In this document: piece after piece, positions 20,201-27,289 of the stretch | Position numbering within the stretch: the first letter of the stretch is position 1 | Layout: every line of letters starts with the position of its first letter | DNA from: Polynucleobacter sp. 86C-FISCH | GTDB taxonomy: Bacteria > Pseudomonadota > Gammaproteobacteria > Burkholderiales > Burkholderiaceae | Reading direction: 5' to 3' | DNA: 64,000 bases | NCBI RefSeq assembly: GCF_018882415.1 | Contig: NZ_JACVOL010000001.1 | Location: 1,341,531-1,405,530 of the forward strand | The notes under the pieces: generated by a model | What the model saw: the letters and a program-made list of their open reading frames with translations, nothing else | Databases searched by the model: none | What the model was told of the DNA's origin: nothing | Program-made: the position numbers and the translations under genes

Positions 20201-20474
20201 TGTGATTGGTAGCACTCCAGTTTTCGCGTATTTACGTGCAAGTTATTGGAGTATTTTTAATGCCGGTACAAGTACCACAATGGCTTCGCTATATGGTGTC
20301 AACCCAATTACATTCCAATCACAAGCAAACTCACGCTGGATGACGGTAGATGCTGAAGTAAACGCGCGTATTACAAAAGACACTAATCTGTTCCTGAACT
20401 TGGCTGTTGATAACTCTTTGGTGGGAACTTATCAAGCCTATTCAGGCAGAATTGGTCTGCAGACCCGTTTCTAA
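17220..20474 (+). CDS. Type Va autotransporter with beta-strand-repeat passenger
   Basis: Secreted surface protein of 1084 residues from the ATG at 17220; the frame is open 27 codons further upstream, but the signal peptide (KSKFLFRSLL... to PLMAAGS) begins here. The passenger is rich in Gly, Asn, Thr and Ser. Three autotransporter-associated repeats of the type GxGTLxLSGxNTYTGGT lie near residues 400, 487 and 551. A Ser/Gly/Pro/Ala-rich linker at about 720-765 leads to a C-terminal beta-barrel of roughly 280 residues ending in Phe (GRIGLQTRF). Two Cys pairs occur in the passenger (near residues 40 and 225), unusual for this class. No protease motif seen. Possible adhesin or aggregation factor. 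Confidence 0.9.
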   Translation: MKSKFLFRSLLSFGITYTLLSFSSPLMAAGSCDNYTPDVNGTTVTCTGVGSTSAGVISSQSNTTAGNSVTVNINSGTSLIINGSTVGIGSAATVVNDGNLNTSAFYYGYGISSGANGRSQAGDSRITNNGTIYTGGTNASGIYISATNAGSAANTITNTGSITTAGSGANGIQVVNGGAIAAINNSGVISAQGANSNGIQVTGAANITNSGTICPSTVVGGVCAASGAGSGNGIQIDNNANSNRTTITNTSSGLIGAPTTANYAIYSAQQPGVDIYNYGKINAANASATAINFVGATTGGSNNTVTLYGGSTLLGGISFNKGNTQETLSFNGLSNSNFNNAVTGLNLINATNGANVVMNSTSGYELVSGKVAVDGTSSLAISGVIKDQASPSAVASSIEKNGVGTLVLSGSNTYTGGTVLNAGTIAVANNAALGTGSLAMANGTTLQANAPVNLANNVGLTGNSTISTNGNNMGLSGNITGNGGFAKTGDGTLTLSGANSYSGGTTVSAGALAGTTSSIQGNVVNNAIVNFSQSTNGAYAGVMSGSGSMVKDGAGAVTISNTNTYTGDTSINAGSLILTGSTTSNTSIAAGANLQGSGVINGNVINSGSITPSFNGAPTNLTINGNYIGNSGNFVGGVYAPAASPVADTLTVSGNTSGSTGLTITDKGGLGNRTTGNGIPVVIVNGTSTASAFALNQRVAAGAYEYKLYKGGASGAGNSWYLSTQAPAPATTSGSSGSGSSSGSSTPTTDAPPAPVLTPAAGERIEVAVYPAVPSLVQLYAQTAVDTLDQRRGDLNLVDPQGGAKKNSIDWARIIGKTGTSTPSSVSEGPKMNFNAYALQLGVDVYQNEEQGGSRSYVGPYVTIGSANANTSSQSGGISTGSINGMQAYSLGLYGTHFASNGLYVDALAQGTRYLNAGASSVQGAQLRTQGTGFTGSLEGGGRWNVDKFLISPQAQIVYDAIGMNNATDAYGQVNFNKSEMTRGRLGLLAGHKDVIGSTPVFAYLRASYWSIFNAGTSTTMASLYGVNPITFQSQANSRWMTVDAEVNARITKDTNLFLNLAVDNSLVGTYQAYSGRIGLQTRF

Positions 20475-20495
20475 ATAGATGGCGCTCTACTTGGT

Positions 20496-21032
20496 TTACT
20501 GAGGCGCCATACGGCGTGCTTCAGTAAACTTCGCCGCCCAATATGGCGAGGTAATGTAATCGAGGCGCACGGTTCCACCTGCGCTTGGGGCATGAACAAA
20601 TCTGCCTTGTCCCACGTAGATCCCCGCATGGGAATATTTTTCACCAGTAGTGTTAAAGAATACCAAGTCGCCTGGAGCGGGAGGTTGTCCTTCTATGCTT
20701 TTGCCTTTGGTACTCATTAGCTGAATAGTGCGAGGCAGTTTGATGCCAGCCGCTTTGCTATAGACATAAACAATCAGACCGCTGCAATCAAAACCACCTT
20801 TTGGTGTATTGCCCCCATAGCGGTAAGGCACATCCACTAAGCCTACTGCTGCAATGGAGATATCTTCAGTACCAACACTAGTGTCTTGCTTGAATTGAGA
20901 GACTCTGGAGGAGGACCCTGATTTACCGCTGAACGTGCTGCATCCGCTTAGGATGAGTAAGCTGCAAATAAAAATGCCGCACCCCAGAAGAGTGCGGCAT
21001 GAGAGAGTTTGCTTAGAGTGCGTCAGCAGCAT
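20496..21032 (-). CDS. NlpC/P60 family lipoprotein (peptidoglycan endopeptidase)
   Basis: Probable murein endopeptidase. 178 residues from the ATG at 21032; a GTG at 21056 gives 186. A lipoprotein signal sequence ends at lipobox LSGC. The catalytic domain has DCSG (Cys nucleophile) in GGFDCSGLIVYVY, the His of YSHAGIYVGQG and a further His in FVHAPS. It overlaps the end of phoH by 20 bases, and a phoH terminator hairpin lies within its signal-peptide codons (20966-21000). An inverted repeat ATGGCGC...GCGCCAT (20479-20510) covers the stop codon and may serve as a terminator with the convergent autotransporter gene. Confidence 0.88.
   Translation of the reverse strand: MLLTHSKQTLSCRTLLGCGIFICSLLILSGCSTFSGKSGSSSRVSQFKQDTSVGTEDISIAAVGLVDVPYRYGGNTPKGGFDCSGLIVYVYSKAAGIKLPRTIQLMSTKGKSIEGQPPAPGDLVFFNTTGEKYSHAGIYVGQGRFVHAPSAGGTVRLDYITSPYWAAKFTEARRMAPQ
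20966..21000 (-). terminator. Terminator-like hairpin inside the NlpC/P60 signal-peptide codons
   Basis: On the minus strand, stem ATGCCGCAC/GTGCGGCAT with a nine-base loop, followed by TTTTTATTT, begins 13 bases after the phoH stop codon. It has the form of a Rho-independent terminator but is also coding sequence of the next gene. Confidence 0.7.
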
Positions 21033-22662
21033 GATCCGCAAGACGGGAGCGCTCACCTCGAGCCAGAGTCACGTGACCACCATGACGCCAGCCCTTAAAG
21101 CGATCAACTACATACGTTAAGCCAGAGGAGCCCTCGGTTAAGTATGGAGTGTCGATCTGAGCAATGTTTCCTAAGCAAACAATTTTGGTTCCTGGTCCTG
21201 CGCGAGTAACCAGGGTTTTCATTTGCTTTGGTGTGAGGTTTTGAGCTTCATCAATGATGACAAACTTGCTAACAAATGTTCTGCCACGCATAAAGTTCAT
21301 GCTCTTTACTTTGATGCGCGAACGAATTAATTCCTGGGTAGCAGCACGACCCCACTCACCAGCGCCATCATCATTGCGTTGTAAGACTTCGAGGTTGTCA
21401 TCAAATGCGCCCATCCAGGGTTGCATCTTTTCTTCTTCGGTACCCGGGAGGAAGCCAATGTCTTCACCAACAGGCACTGTAGCGCGTGTGATGATGATCT
21501 CGTTGTAACGCTTACTATCGAGAACCTGCTCAAGGCCAGCTGCTAAGGCCAGCAAGGTTTTACCTGTTCCTGCTTGGCCTAGCAAGGTTACAAAGTCCAC
21601 ATCTGGGTTCATGAGTAAATTCATGGCAAAGTTTTGCTCACGATTACGGGCTGTCACGCTCCACACATTATTTTTCTGGTGAGAGAAGTCTCTTAATGTC
21701 TGTAGGAGGGCAGTCTTGCCATTAATTTCTTTTACTTGGGCATAGAACGGTGTTGAGCCATCAGGATTTTCTTGATACACAAATTGGTTTACCAACATGC
21801 TATTAACAGAAGGGCCGGTCACTCGATAGAACATCGTGCCAGATTTGGAGTCCGCCCAGCTCTCCATATCCTTACCATGCTTAGGCCAAAAATCTGCTGG
21901 CAATGTCATCACGCCGGCATACATCAAGTCGCGATCTTCTAAAACCTGGTCATTAAAATAATCTTCAGCAGGCAATCCCAATGCGCGTGCTTTAATGCGC
22001 ATATTGATATCTTTGGATACCAGTACGACTTCCTGGCCCTTGCGAGTTTTTTGTAGCTCACTCACTACTGCCAGAATCAAGTTATCACCTTTGCCCTCAG
22101 GTAGACCTTCAGGTAGTGCTTGTGTTGTTAATTTGGTTTGAAAGAATAGACGGCCTGTGACATCTTGATTCCCAAGTTTATTGAGTGGGATACCATCATC
22201 CAAGGTGCCGCTAGTGCCAGCAATAAGCTGGTCCAGGGATCTGCTGACGGTACGCGCATTGCGCGCTACCTCGGTCATCCCCTTCTTGTGGTTATCCAAC
22301 TCTTCTAGAGTGGTCATCGGCAGATACAGATCATGCTCTGAGAAGCGGAATAGGGAGCTTGGATCGTGCATTAAGACGTTGGTATCCAAAACAAACAAAC
22401 TTGGAGGTCCGGTACGTATTACACGTTTTGGTTTTGCAGGCGTAGGGGCTTTGGCTTCGCTACGTATTGGGTTGCGATCTAACTTAATTTTCTCGAGGGC
22501 TACTTCCGCCTCGGTTAAATCTTCTTCTACATCATTAGTCCAATCCACTGCTTCTACTACCACCGGTTTTGCTGGAGCAGGACGCTTCTTTAAGTCGGGA
22601 GTATCTTTGCGACTGAGCTTCACTTGATCAGCAATTTGAGTGGGGATTGGGGGCAGTGGCAT
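21013..22662 (-). CDS. PIN domain-PhoH family ATPase
   Basis: 549 residues from the ATG at 22662, which has the Shine-Dalgarno aggagag; an upstream in-frame start lacks one. The N-terminal PIN nuclease domain begins at FVLDTNVLMHDP (first acidic residue about 93) after a low-complexity 80-residue lead. The C-terminal PhoH domain carries Walker A GQAGTGKT (about 365) and Walker B VIIDEAQN. This PIN-PhoH fusion (YlaK/PhoH2 type) is linked to RNA unwinding and cleavage. The 5' leader is unusual: see the leader entry. Confidence 0.92.
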   Translation of the reverse strand: MPLPPIPTQIADQVKLSRKDTPDLKKRPAPAKPVVVEAVDWTNDVEEDLTEAEVALEKIKLDRNPIRSEAKAPTPAKPKRVIRTGPPSLFVLDTNVLMHDPSSLFRFSEHDLYLPMTTLEELDNHKKGMTEVARNARTVSRSLDQLIAGTSGTLDDGIPLNKLGNQDVTGRLFFQTKLTTQALPEGLPEGKGDNLILAVVSELQKTRKGQEVVLVSKDINMRIKARALGLPAEDYFNDQVLEDRDLMYAGVMTLPADFWPKHGKDMESWADSKSGTMFYRVTGPSVNSMLVNQFVYQENPDGSTPFYAQVKEINGKTALLQTLRDFSHQKNNVWSVTARNREQNFAMNLLMNPDVDFVTLLGQAGTGKTLLALAAGLEQVLDSKRYNEIIITRATVPVGEDIGFLPGTEEEKMQPWMGAFDDNLEVLQRNDDGAGEWGRAATQELIRSRIKVKSMNFMRGRTFVSKFVIIDEAQNLTPKQMKTLVTRAGPGTKIVCLGNIAQIDTPYLTEGSSGLTYVVDRFKGWRHGGHVTLARGERSRLADHAADAL

Positions 22663-22834
22663 GGACTCTCCTAAAAGAAAAAACCGCCAAGCGGATTGCA
22701 TTGACGGTTTATTGCGAAACTGTTTGTAGTGAAGACTGAAAAACGGAGGGGGTTACTCTCCGCACCTGATCTGAAATATTCAGGTTTCTGATTCAAACGG
22801 ATTGTCAGACTTTCCCGTCGTTTACGGTGCATAT
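22663..22834 (-). promoter_or_regulatory. Structured phoH leader with terminator before the ribosome binding site
   Basis: About 170 bases between a promoter and the phoH ATG. Minus-strand stems visible: GCACC/GGTGC enclosing 59 bases; CCGT/ACGG; TCTGA/TCAGA; ACCTGA/TCAGGT; CGGAG/CTCCG; and finally AAACCGTC/GGCGGTTT followed by a U-rich run. That last hairpin is a plausible Rho-independent terminator ending about 10 bases before the Shine-Dalgarno. This is the layout of a transcription-attenuating leader or riboswitch. I cannot match it to a family I know. An open frame of 53 codons from the ATG at 22832 also runs through it. Confidence 0.5.
22672..22710 (-). terminator. Terminator or attenuator upstream of phoH
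   Basis: AAACCGTC (22703-22710, minus) pairs with GGCGGTTT (22681-22688), one G-U pair, followed by TTTCTTTT. An alternative compact stem CCGC-TTG-GCGG precedes the same U-run. It ends immediately before the phoH ribosome binding site. Confidence 0.6.
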
Positions 22835-22839
22835 GAATT

Positions 22840-22867
22840 ACTTTACCCCAAATTTTGGGGTTTGCAA
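22840..22867 (-). promoter_or_regulatory. Promoter of the phoH leader, palindromic spacer
   Basis: TTGCAA (22862-22867) and TAAAGT (22840-22845) on the minus strand, 16 bases apart. The spacer is a perfect palindrome CCCCAAAATTTGGGG, likely an operator or a melting-sensitive element. Predicted transcript start near 22833. Confidence 0.5.
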
Positions 22868-22894
22868 GCACCTCAGAACAAATTATTGTAAAAA

Positions 22895-23362
22895 TTATTT
22901 GGTTGCTTGGGCTGCTTGTAATACTTCTGTCACATGACCAGGAACTTTAAGACCACGCCACTCTTTAACCAGATTCCCGGAGGAGTCAAATAAGAAGGTG
23001 CTGCGCTCTACTCCACGGACTTGTTTGCCGTACATATTCTTCATCTTCATGACGCCAAAGATCTGGCAAAGCTTTTCTTCGGTATCGGCAACCAGCTCAA
23101 AAGGAAGCTCTAGTTTGCTGCGGAAGTTATCGTGAGATTTGAGGCCATCTCGGGAAACCCCTACCACCAGAGTATTCGCTTTGGTGAATGCTTCAATGTT
23201 GTCTCTAAATTCGCCGGACTCAGCTGTGCAGCCAGGAGTCATGTCTTTAGGATAAAAATAAAGAACTAGCTTTTTGCCTTTTGCGGATGCAGGTGAAAAT
23301 GTCAATCCAGAGGTTGCTGGAATTGCGCACTGCGGCATAGGTTTACCGATAGCTACTGTCAT
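22895..23362 (-). CDS. bcp: Peroxiredoxin, Bcp/PrxQ type
   Basis: Thiol peroxidase reducing hydroperoxides at the expense of thioredoxin. 155 residues, thioredoxin fold. The peroxidatic Cys45 is in DMTPGCTAES. The resolving Cys found five residues later in E. coli Bcp is absent (Gly50); other cysteines are Cys12 and one near residue 97. It follows arnD by 40 bases on the same strand and may be read from the arn operon. Confidence 0.93.
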   Translation of the reverse strand: MTVAIGKPMPQCAIPATSGLTFSPASAKGKKLVLYFYPKDMTPGCTAESGEFRDNIEAFTKANTLVVGVSRDGLKSHDNFRSKLELPFELVADTEEKLCQIFGVMKMKNMYGKQVRGVERSTFLFDSSGNLVKEWRGLKVPGHVTEVLQAAQATK

Positions 23363-23402
23363 GATGATCCTTCGTTGGTTGTCTCTACTGCTTATTAAAT
23401 TA

Positions 23403-24320
23403 TTAGGTATTTTGAATGATTAATTCACCACTGCGATTAGGTATTTCACCCCAGGTCAGCGGCAATACCGCTATTTTATCGAGTTGTTTAGTGGCTTCCC
23501 AGGATTTATGAAGCTCGCCCATTGTGACAAGATCGTGACCTTGATTTAGCCATCCAGCCAATAGCTGCTCAAATGCAGGCAGCAGCTTTTGCCCCTCTAG
23601 CTCAGCGTGTAGCGTGAACACTTGGTCGTTGGGGTTACTTTGAGTAATCTCTAAAAGCTTCTTGACTGCTCCAAACTCATCAGCATCATCGATGCCAATC
23701 AGCTCGTCAAATGTAGGGAGTGTTGTTGGGTATTGAACATGTTTGGCTTTGCCAGAGGGTAGCTCAAGGCGATAGGGTATGAGGTTAGGTTCGGCTCTGC
23801 CATCAGATGAGTAAGCAATCCCCCATTGATCGAGCTGCTCAAAAGCTGCCGAATTCATTTGCCAACCAGCGGCGCCATAAGTAGCTGGCGCATGACCAAA
23901 AATCTCTACAAATCTATCCCAACTTTTTTGCATCATGGACTTTGTCCATTGCGCATCTTGAGTACGTACTGCATCTTGCCAGGCAACGTGATCCCAGGTG
24001 TGAATGCCAGTCTCATGACCTGCTTGATCAATGGCGCGCATTTCTGCTGCAGCCTTCTTGCCAATGTCTGGTCCTGGGAGTAGAACACCGTAGAGCAATG
24101 TCTTAATGCCGTAGTGCTCTACAACGGAAGTGCGACTCACTTTTTTCAGAAAGCCTGGACGGAAAACGCGCTTTAAAGCCCAGCCGGTGTGATCCGGGCC
24201 AAGGCTAAAGAGAAAGGTCGCCTTAAGTCCAAAGCGCTCTAGCGTGCGAGCTAAATTAGGTACGCCTTCTTTGGTGCCGCGTAAGGTATCAACATCAACC
24301 TTGAGAGCAATCTTAGCCAT
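23403..24320 (-). CDS. arnD: Polysaccharide deacetylase ArnD (deformylase)
   Basis: Removes the formyl group from undecaprenyl-phospho-Ara4FN before L-Ara4N is flipped and transferred to lipid A. 305 residues, NodB-like fold. Visible: KVDVDTLRGTKEGVP at the N-terminus with metal-binding Asp residues, ATFLFSLGPDHTG, and the His motif GHETGIHTWDH. Final arn gene of the cluster, 22 bases after the dehydrogenase-half gene. Confidence 0.93.
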   Translation of the reverse strand: MAKIALKVDVDTLRGTKEGVPNLARTLERFGLKATFLFSLGPDHTGWALKRVFRPGFLKKVSRTSVVEHYGIKTLLYGVLLPGPDIGKKAAAEMRAIDQAGHETGIHTWDHVAWQDAVRTQDAQWTKSMMQKSWDRFVEIFGHAPATYGAAGWQMNSAAFEQLDQWGIAYSSDGRAEPNLIPYRLELPSGKAKHVQYPTTLPTFDELIGIDDADEFGAVKKLLEITQSNPNDQVFTLHAELEGQKLLPAFEQLLAGWLNQGHDLVTMGELHKSWEATKQLDKIAVLPLTWGEIPNRSGELIIQNT

Positions 24321-24342
24321 GAACCTTTGGGTTTGCTTTCTC

Positions 24343-25389
24343 TTATTCTTTGTCGACCAAGGTGCGTGCTTTTTCTACATCTTCGCGATAGGCTTCAAAA
24401 ATATTCTTGAGCGCATCGGACATCGTAGTAGTTGGCTTCCAACCTAGTTCGCTCATCGTGTTATCAATTGCTGGCACACGATTTTGAACGTCTTGATAGC
24501 CTTCACCGTAGTAAGCGCCAGAAGTAGTTTCTACAATCTTCACTTCATTCGCAGTCTTCGCATATTCAGGAATGCTGCGAGCAATTTCTAGCATCTGATT
24601 CGCGAGTTCACGAATAGAGTGATTATTTTTTGGATTGCCGATGTTGTAGATCTTGCCGTTAGCAACACCATCTTTGTTGTCGATGATGCGCATTAGAGCA
24701 TCGATACCATCGTCAACATATGTAAAGGCACGCTTCTGGGCGCCACCATCAACAACGTTAATAGATTCGCCACGAACAATATGACCCAAGAACTGAGTCA
24801 CTACGCGGGAAGAGCCTTCTTTTGGTGTGTAGATGCTATCGAGACCAGGGCCAATCCAATTAAATGGACGGAAGAGGGTAAAGCGGAGGCCTTCCATGCC
24901 GTAGCCCCAAATCACGCGATCCATCAGCTGTTTAGAGCAGGCATAGATCCAGCGTGGCTTGTTGATTGGACCGTAAACCATATTGGACTTTGCGGGATCG
25001 AATTCACTATCCTCACACATTCCATACACTTCAGATGTGGATGGAAATACCAAATGCTTTTTGTATTTCACTGCAGAGCGCACGATTGGAAGGTTTGCTT
25101 CGAAATCGAGCTCAAACACTTTGAGTGGCTGCTGAACATAAGTTGCGGGTGTAGCAATAGCAACTAAAGGCAAGATGACATCGCACTTACGAATGTGATA
25201 CTCAACCCATTCTTTATTGATGGTGATGTCACCTTCAAAGAAGTGCATGCGCGGATGATTTACTAAGTCACCAAGACGATCGTTTTGCATATCCATGCCG
25301 TAGACATGCCAATCGGTTGTCTCAAGAATGCGCTTGGAAAGGTGGTGACCAATAAAACCGTTAACACCAAGAATGAGTACTTTTTTCAT
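24343..25389 (-). CDS. UDP-glucuronate oxidative decarboxylase (ArnA C-terminal half)
   Basis: Oxidises and decarboxylates UDP-glucuronate to UDP-Ara4O, the first Ara4N-specific step. 348 residues, extended SDR fold: NAD motif GVNGFIG at residues 8-14, catalytic STSEVYG and YACSK. It corresponds to the dehydrogenase domain of the bifunctional E. coli ArnA, here as a separate protein next to the formyltransferase half. Gaps to its neighbours are 22 and 25 bases. Confidence 0.93.
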   Translation of the reverse strand: MKKVLILGVNGFIGHHLSKRILETTDWHVYGMDMQNDRLGDLVNHPRMHFFEGDITINKEWVEYHIRKCDVILPLVAIATPATYVQQPLKVFELDFEANLPIVRSAVKYKKHLVFPSTSEVYGMCEDSEFDPAKSNMVYGPINKPRWIYACSKQLMDRVIWGYGMEGLRFTLFRPFNWIGPGLDSIYTPKEGSSRVVTQFLGHIVRGESINVVDGGAQKRAFTYVDDGIDALMRIIDNKDGVANGKIYNIGNPKNNHSIRELANQMLEIARSIPEYAKTANEVKIVETTSGAYYGEGYQDVQNRVPAIDNTMSELGWKPTTTMSDALKNIFEAYREDVEKARTLVDKE

Positions 25390-25414
25390 CTTTACTGCCT
25401 CGTTTTAATCTAAT

Positions 25415-26284
25415 TTATTTGCTTGCTGGAAACCATTCCAAGATTTCTACTGCTTGGCGGTCGCCGCAAATGCCGAATACCCGATTATCAACCACTTGGA
25501 TGCCGCAAACCCCAAGATCGAGATTGGCTGGAAATGGCCCATTTAGGCTGCTACGGGCGACGATCATGGTCTTATTGTCATGGTCCGTAAAGGCACCTGG
25601 ATAGGGCGGTGCAACAGCTCTAACGAGGTCATGAACCTGTTTGGCGGTCTGATTCCAGTGAATTTGGCCATCCGCGGGCTTCCGGCCCCCAAAATAGCTG
25701 CCTTTTTGGAGTTCATTAGGCTTTCGGGGAATATTTCCTTGAATCAAGCTAGGCAAGACCTGCTCAATGACAGTCACAGCAGCCTGGCTTACTTTGCCAA
25801 ATACATCAGTAGCGGTTTCATCTAGGCCAATACTGACAGCTGCTTGCCCAACAATATCTCCTGCATCCGGCTTTGCTTCCATGATATGCAAGGTAGCACC
25901 GGTTTCTGTTTCGCCATGCAGGATGGCCCAATTCACTGGCGCACGCCCACGATATTTTGGTAGAAGTGAGCCATGCATATTGAGTGCAGCAATTTTTGCG
26001 CACTTCAATATCTGCTCTGGAATCATGAAGCGATAGTAGAAGGAAAAGATGTAATCCGGTGCAAGCGCTTGAAACTTCGGAATGAGGTCTACCAATTCAT
26101 TTGCGTTTGGTGTGATGTATGGAATATTTTTCTCAGCACACAGTTTTGCCACACTCCCAAACCAAACATTTTCATTGGGATCATCTTGATGGGTAACTAC
26201 GAGGTCAACTTGTATGCCGGCGCCGAGAAGCGCTTTCAGGCAATTAACGCCCACATCGTGATAAGCAAAGACGACTGCGTGCAA
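25415..26284 (-). CDS. UDP-Ara4N formyltransferase (ArnA N-terminal half)
   Basis: N-formylates UDP-Ara4N from N10-formyltetrahydrofolate. 289 residues. The catalytic set Asn102, His104 and Asp140 (NMHGSLLPKYRG, KPDAGDI) falls at the same numbering as in E. coli ArnA. Both the formyltransferase core and the C-terminal OB-like part are present; the decarboxylase half is the next gene. It starts immediately after arnC with no gap (ATG adjacent to the arnC stop). Confidence 0.93.
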   Translation of the reverse strand: MHAVVFAYHDVGVNCLKALLGAGIQVDLVVTHQDDPNENVWFGSVAKLCAEKNIPYITPNANELVDLIPKFQALAPDYIFSFYYRFMIPEQILKCAKIAALNMHGSLLPKYRGRAPVNWAILHGETETGATLHIMEAKPDAGDIVGQAAVSIGLDETATDVFGKVSQAAVTVIEQVLPSLIQGNIPRKPNELQKGSYFGGRKPADGQIHWNQTAKQVHDLVRAVAPPYPGAFTDHDNKTMIVARSSLNGPFPANLDLGVCGIQVVDNRVFGICGDRQAVEILEWFPASK

Positions 26285-27247
26285 TTATTTTTTCTCTAAA
26301 ACAGTTTGCACAACATAACGAGGACGTTTGCGAATTTGCTGATAGATGCGACCAATATATTCGCCTAAAAGACCAAGCCCAAAGAGCATGACGCCAATTA
26401 GGAAGAAGGTCAGCGCGAAGAGGGTAAACACTCCCTCAACCTCAGCGCCTAGAACGAAGCGACGCACTAGTAGGTAGGCGAACAGGCTGCCAGCAGCAAG
26501 GGATAAGAGCATGCCGAGAATCGAAAAGATCTGCAGTGGCATGATTGAAAAGCCGGTAACCAAATCAAAGTTCAAGCGAATGAGTTGATACAGGGTGTAC
26601 TTAGATTCGCCAGCAAATCGCTCTTCATGTTTAACAGAGATCTCGACCGGGTTAGCAGAGAAGGTGTAAGCCAGCGCTGGAATAAAAGTGTTGCTCTCAT
26701 CGCATTGGCGAACAAGATCAACAATGCGACGGCTATAGCCACGTAACATGCAGCCTTGATCAGTCATCGTGATACGGGTAATGTTTTCACGTAATCGATT
26801 CATGGCGCGTGAAGCGAATTTTCTAAAGAAGCTATCTTGACGATCTGCGCGAATCGTGCCGACGTAATCATGACCTTTTAGCAGTTGCTCGGTAAGTGCA
26901 TCAATTTCTTCTGGAGGATTTTGTAAATCAGCATCCAGGGTAATGATGTATTCACCTTTGGCGTATTCAAAGCCAGCCATGATCGCCATATGTTGACCAA
27001 AGTTGCTATGAAATAAAACTGCGCGAGTGACGTCGGGACGTAATTCCACCTGCTTAGAAAGAATGCCGGCGGAGCGATCTTTGCTGCCGTCATTTACGAA
27101 AACGATTTCGTAAGTAATTTTGCGTTTAGCGGCAAGCGTATCAAGCGCCGGGTAGAGGCGATCAAAGAGAGCTTGGAGACCATCTTCCTCGTTGTAAACG
27201 GGAATAACAATACTGAGTGTTGGGTTGGCAACTAAATTGGCAGTCAT
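26285..27247 (-). CDS. arnC: Undecaprenyl-phosphate Ara4FN transferase
   Basis: Family 2 glycosyltransferase moving Ara4FN from UDP to undecaprenyl phosphate on the cytoplasmic face. 320 residues. N-terminal GT-A domain with SIVIPVYNEE, FVNDGSKD and DADLQNPPEE; two C-terminal membrane segments (about 232-255 and 268-292). It lies between the aminotransferase gene and the formyltransferase gene on the same strand. Confidence 0.93.
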   Translation of the reverse strand: MTANLVANPTLSIVIPVYNEEDGLQALFDRLYPALDTLAAKRKITYEIVFVNDGSKDRSAGILSKQVELRPDVTRAVLFHSNFGQHMAIMAGFEYAKGEYIITLDADLQNPPEEIDALTEQLLKGHDYVGTIRADRQDSFFRKFASRAMNRLRENITRITMTDQGCMLRGYSRRIVDLVRQCDESNTFIPALAYTFSANPVEISVKHEERFAGESKYTLYQLIRLNFDLVTGFSIMPLQIFSILGMLLSLAAGSLFAYLLVRRFVLGAEVEGVFTLFALTFFLIGVMLFGLGLLGEYIGRIYQQIRKRPRYVVQTVLEKK

Positions 27248-27289
27248 CCAGCAATTTTGCCTGATTCTCAGGGCTCAACCCCAATAACG

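Noticed and set aside
20479..20510. ATGGCGC...GCGCCAT as a full terminator for the autotransporter gene
   Set aside because: The stem is real, but the 18-base loop and missing T-run make it a weak candidate; noted only in the NlpC/P60 entry.
22181..22627. 148-codon open frame opposite phoH
   Set aside because: Antisense shadow of the low-complexity and PIN region of phoH; no signal, motif or ribosome site.
22744..22785. TPP-riboswitch-like string on the plus strand (ACCTGATCTG next to a GGAG/CTCC stem)
   Set aside because: The conserved TPP core (CTGAGA and the second helix) is missing, and the plus strand leads to no gene; transcription here is on the minus strand.
22672..22834. 6S RNA in the phoH leader
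   Set aside because: Length fits, but the 5' and 3' ends do not pair into the long rod with a central bubble that 6S RNA needs.
24781..25167. 128-codon frame opposite the UDP-glucuronate decarboxylase gene
   Set aside because: Composition typical of an antisense shadow; overlaps a certain gene fully.
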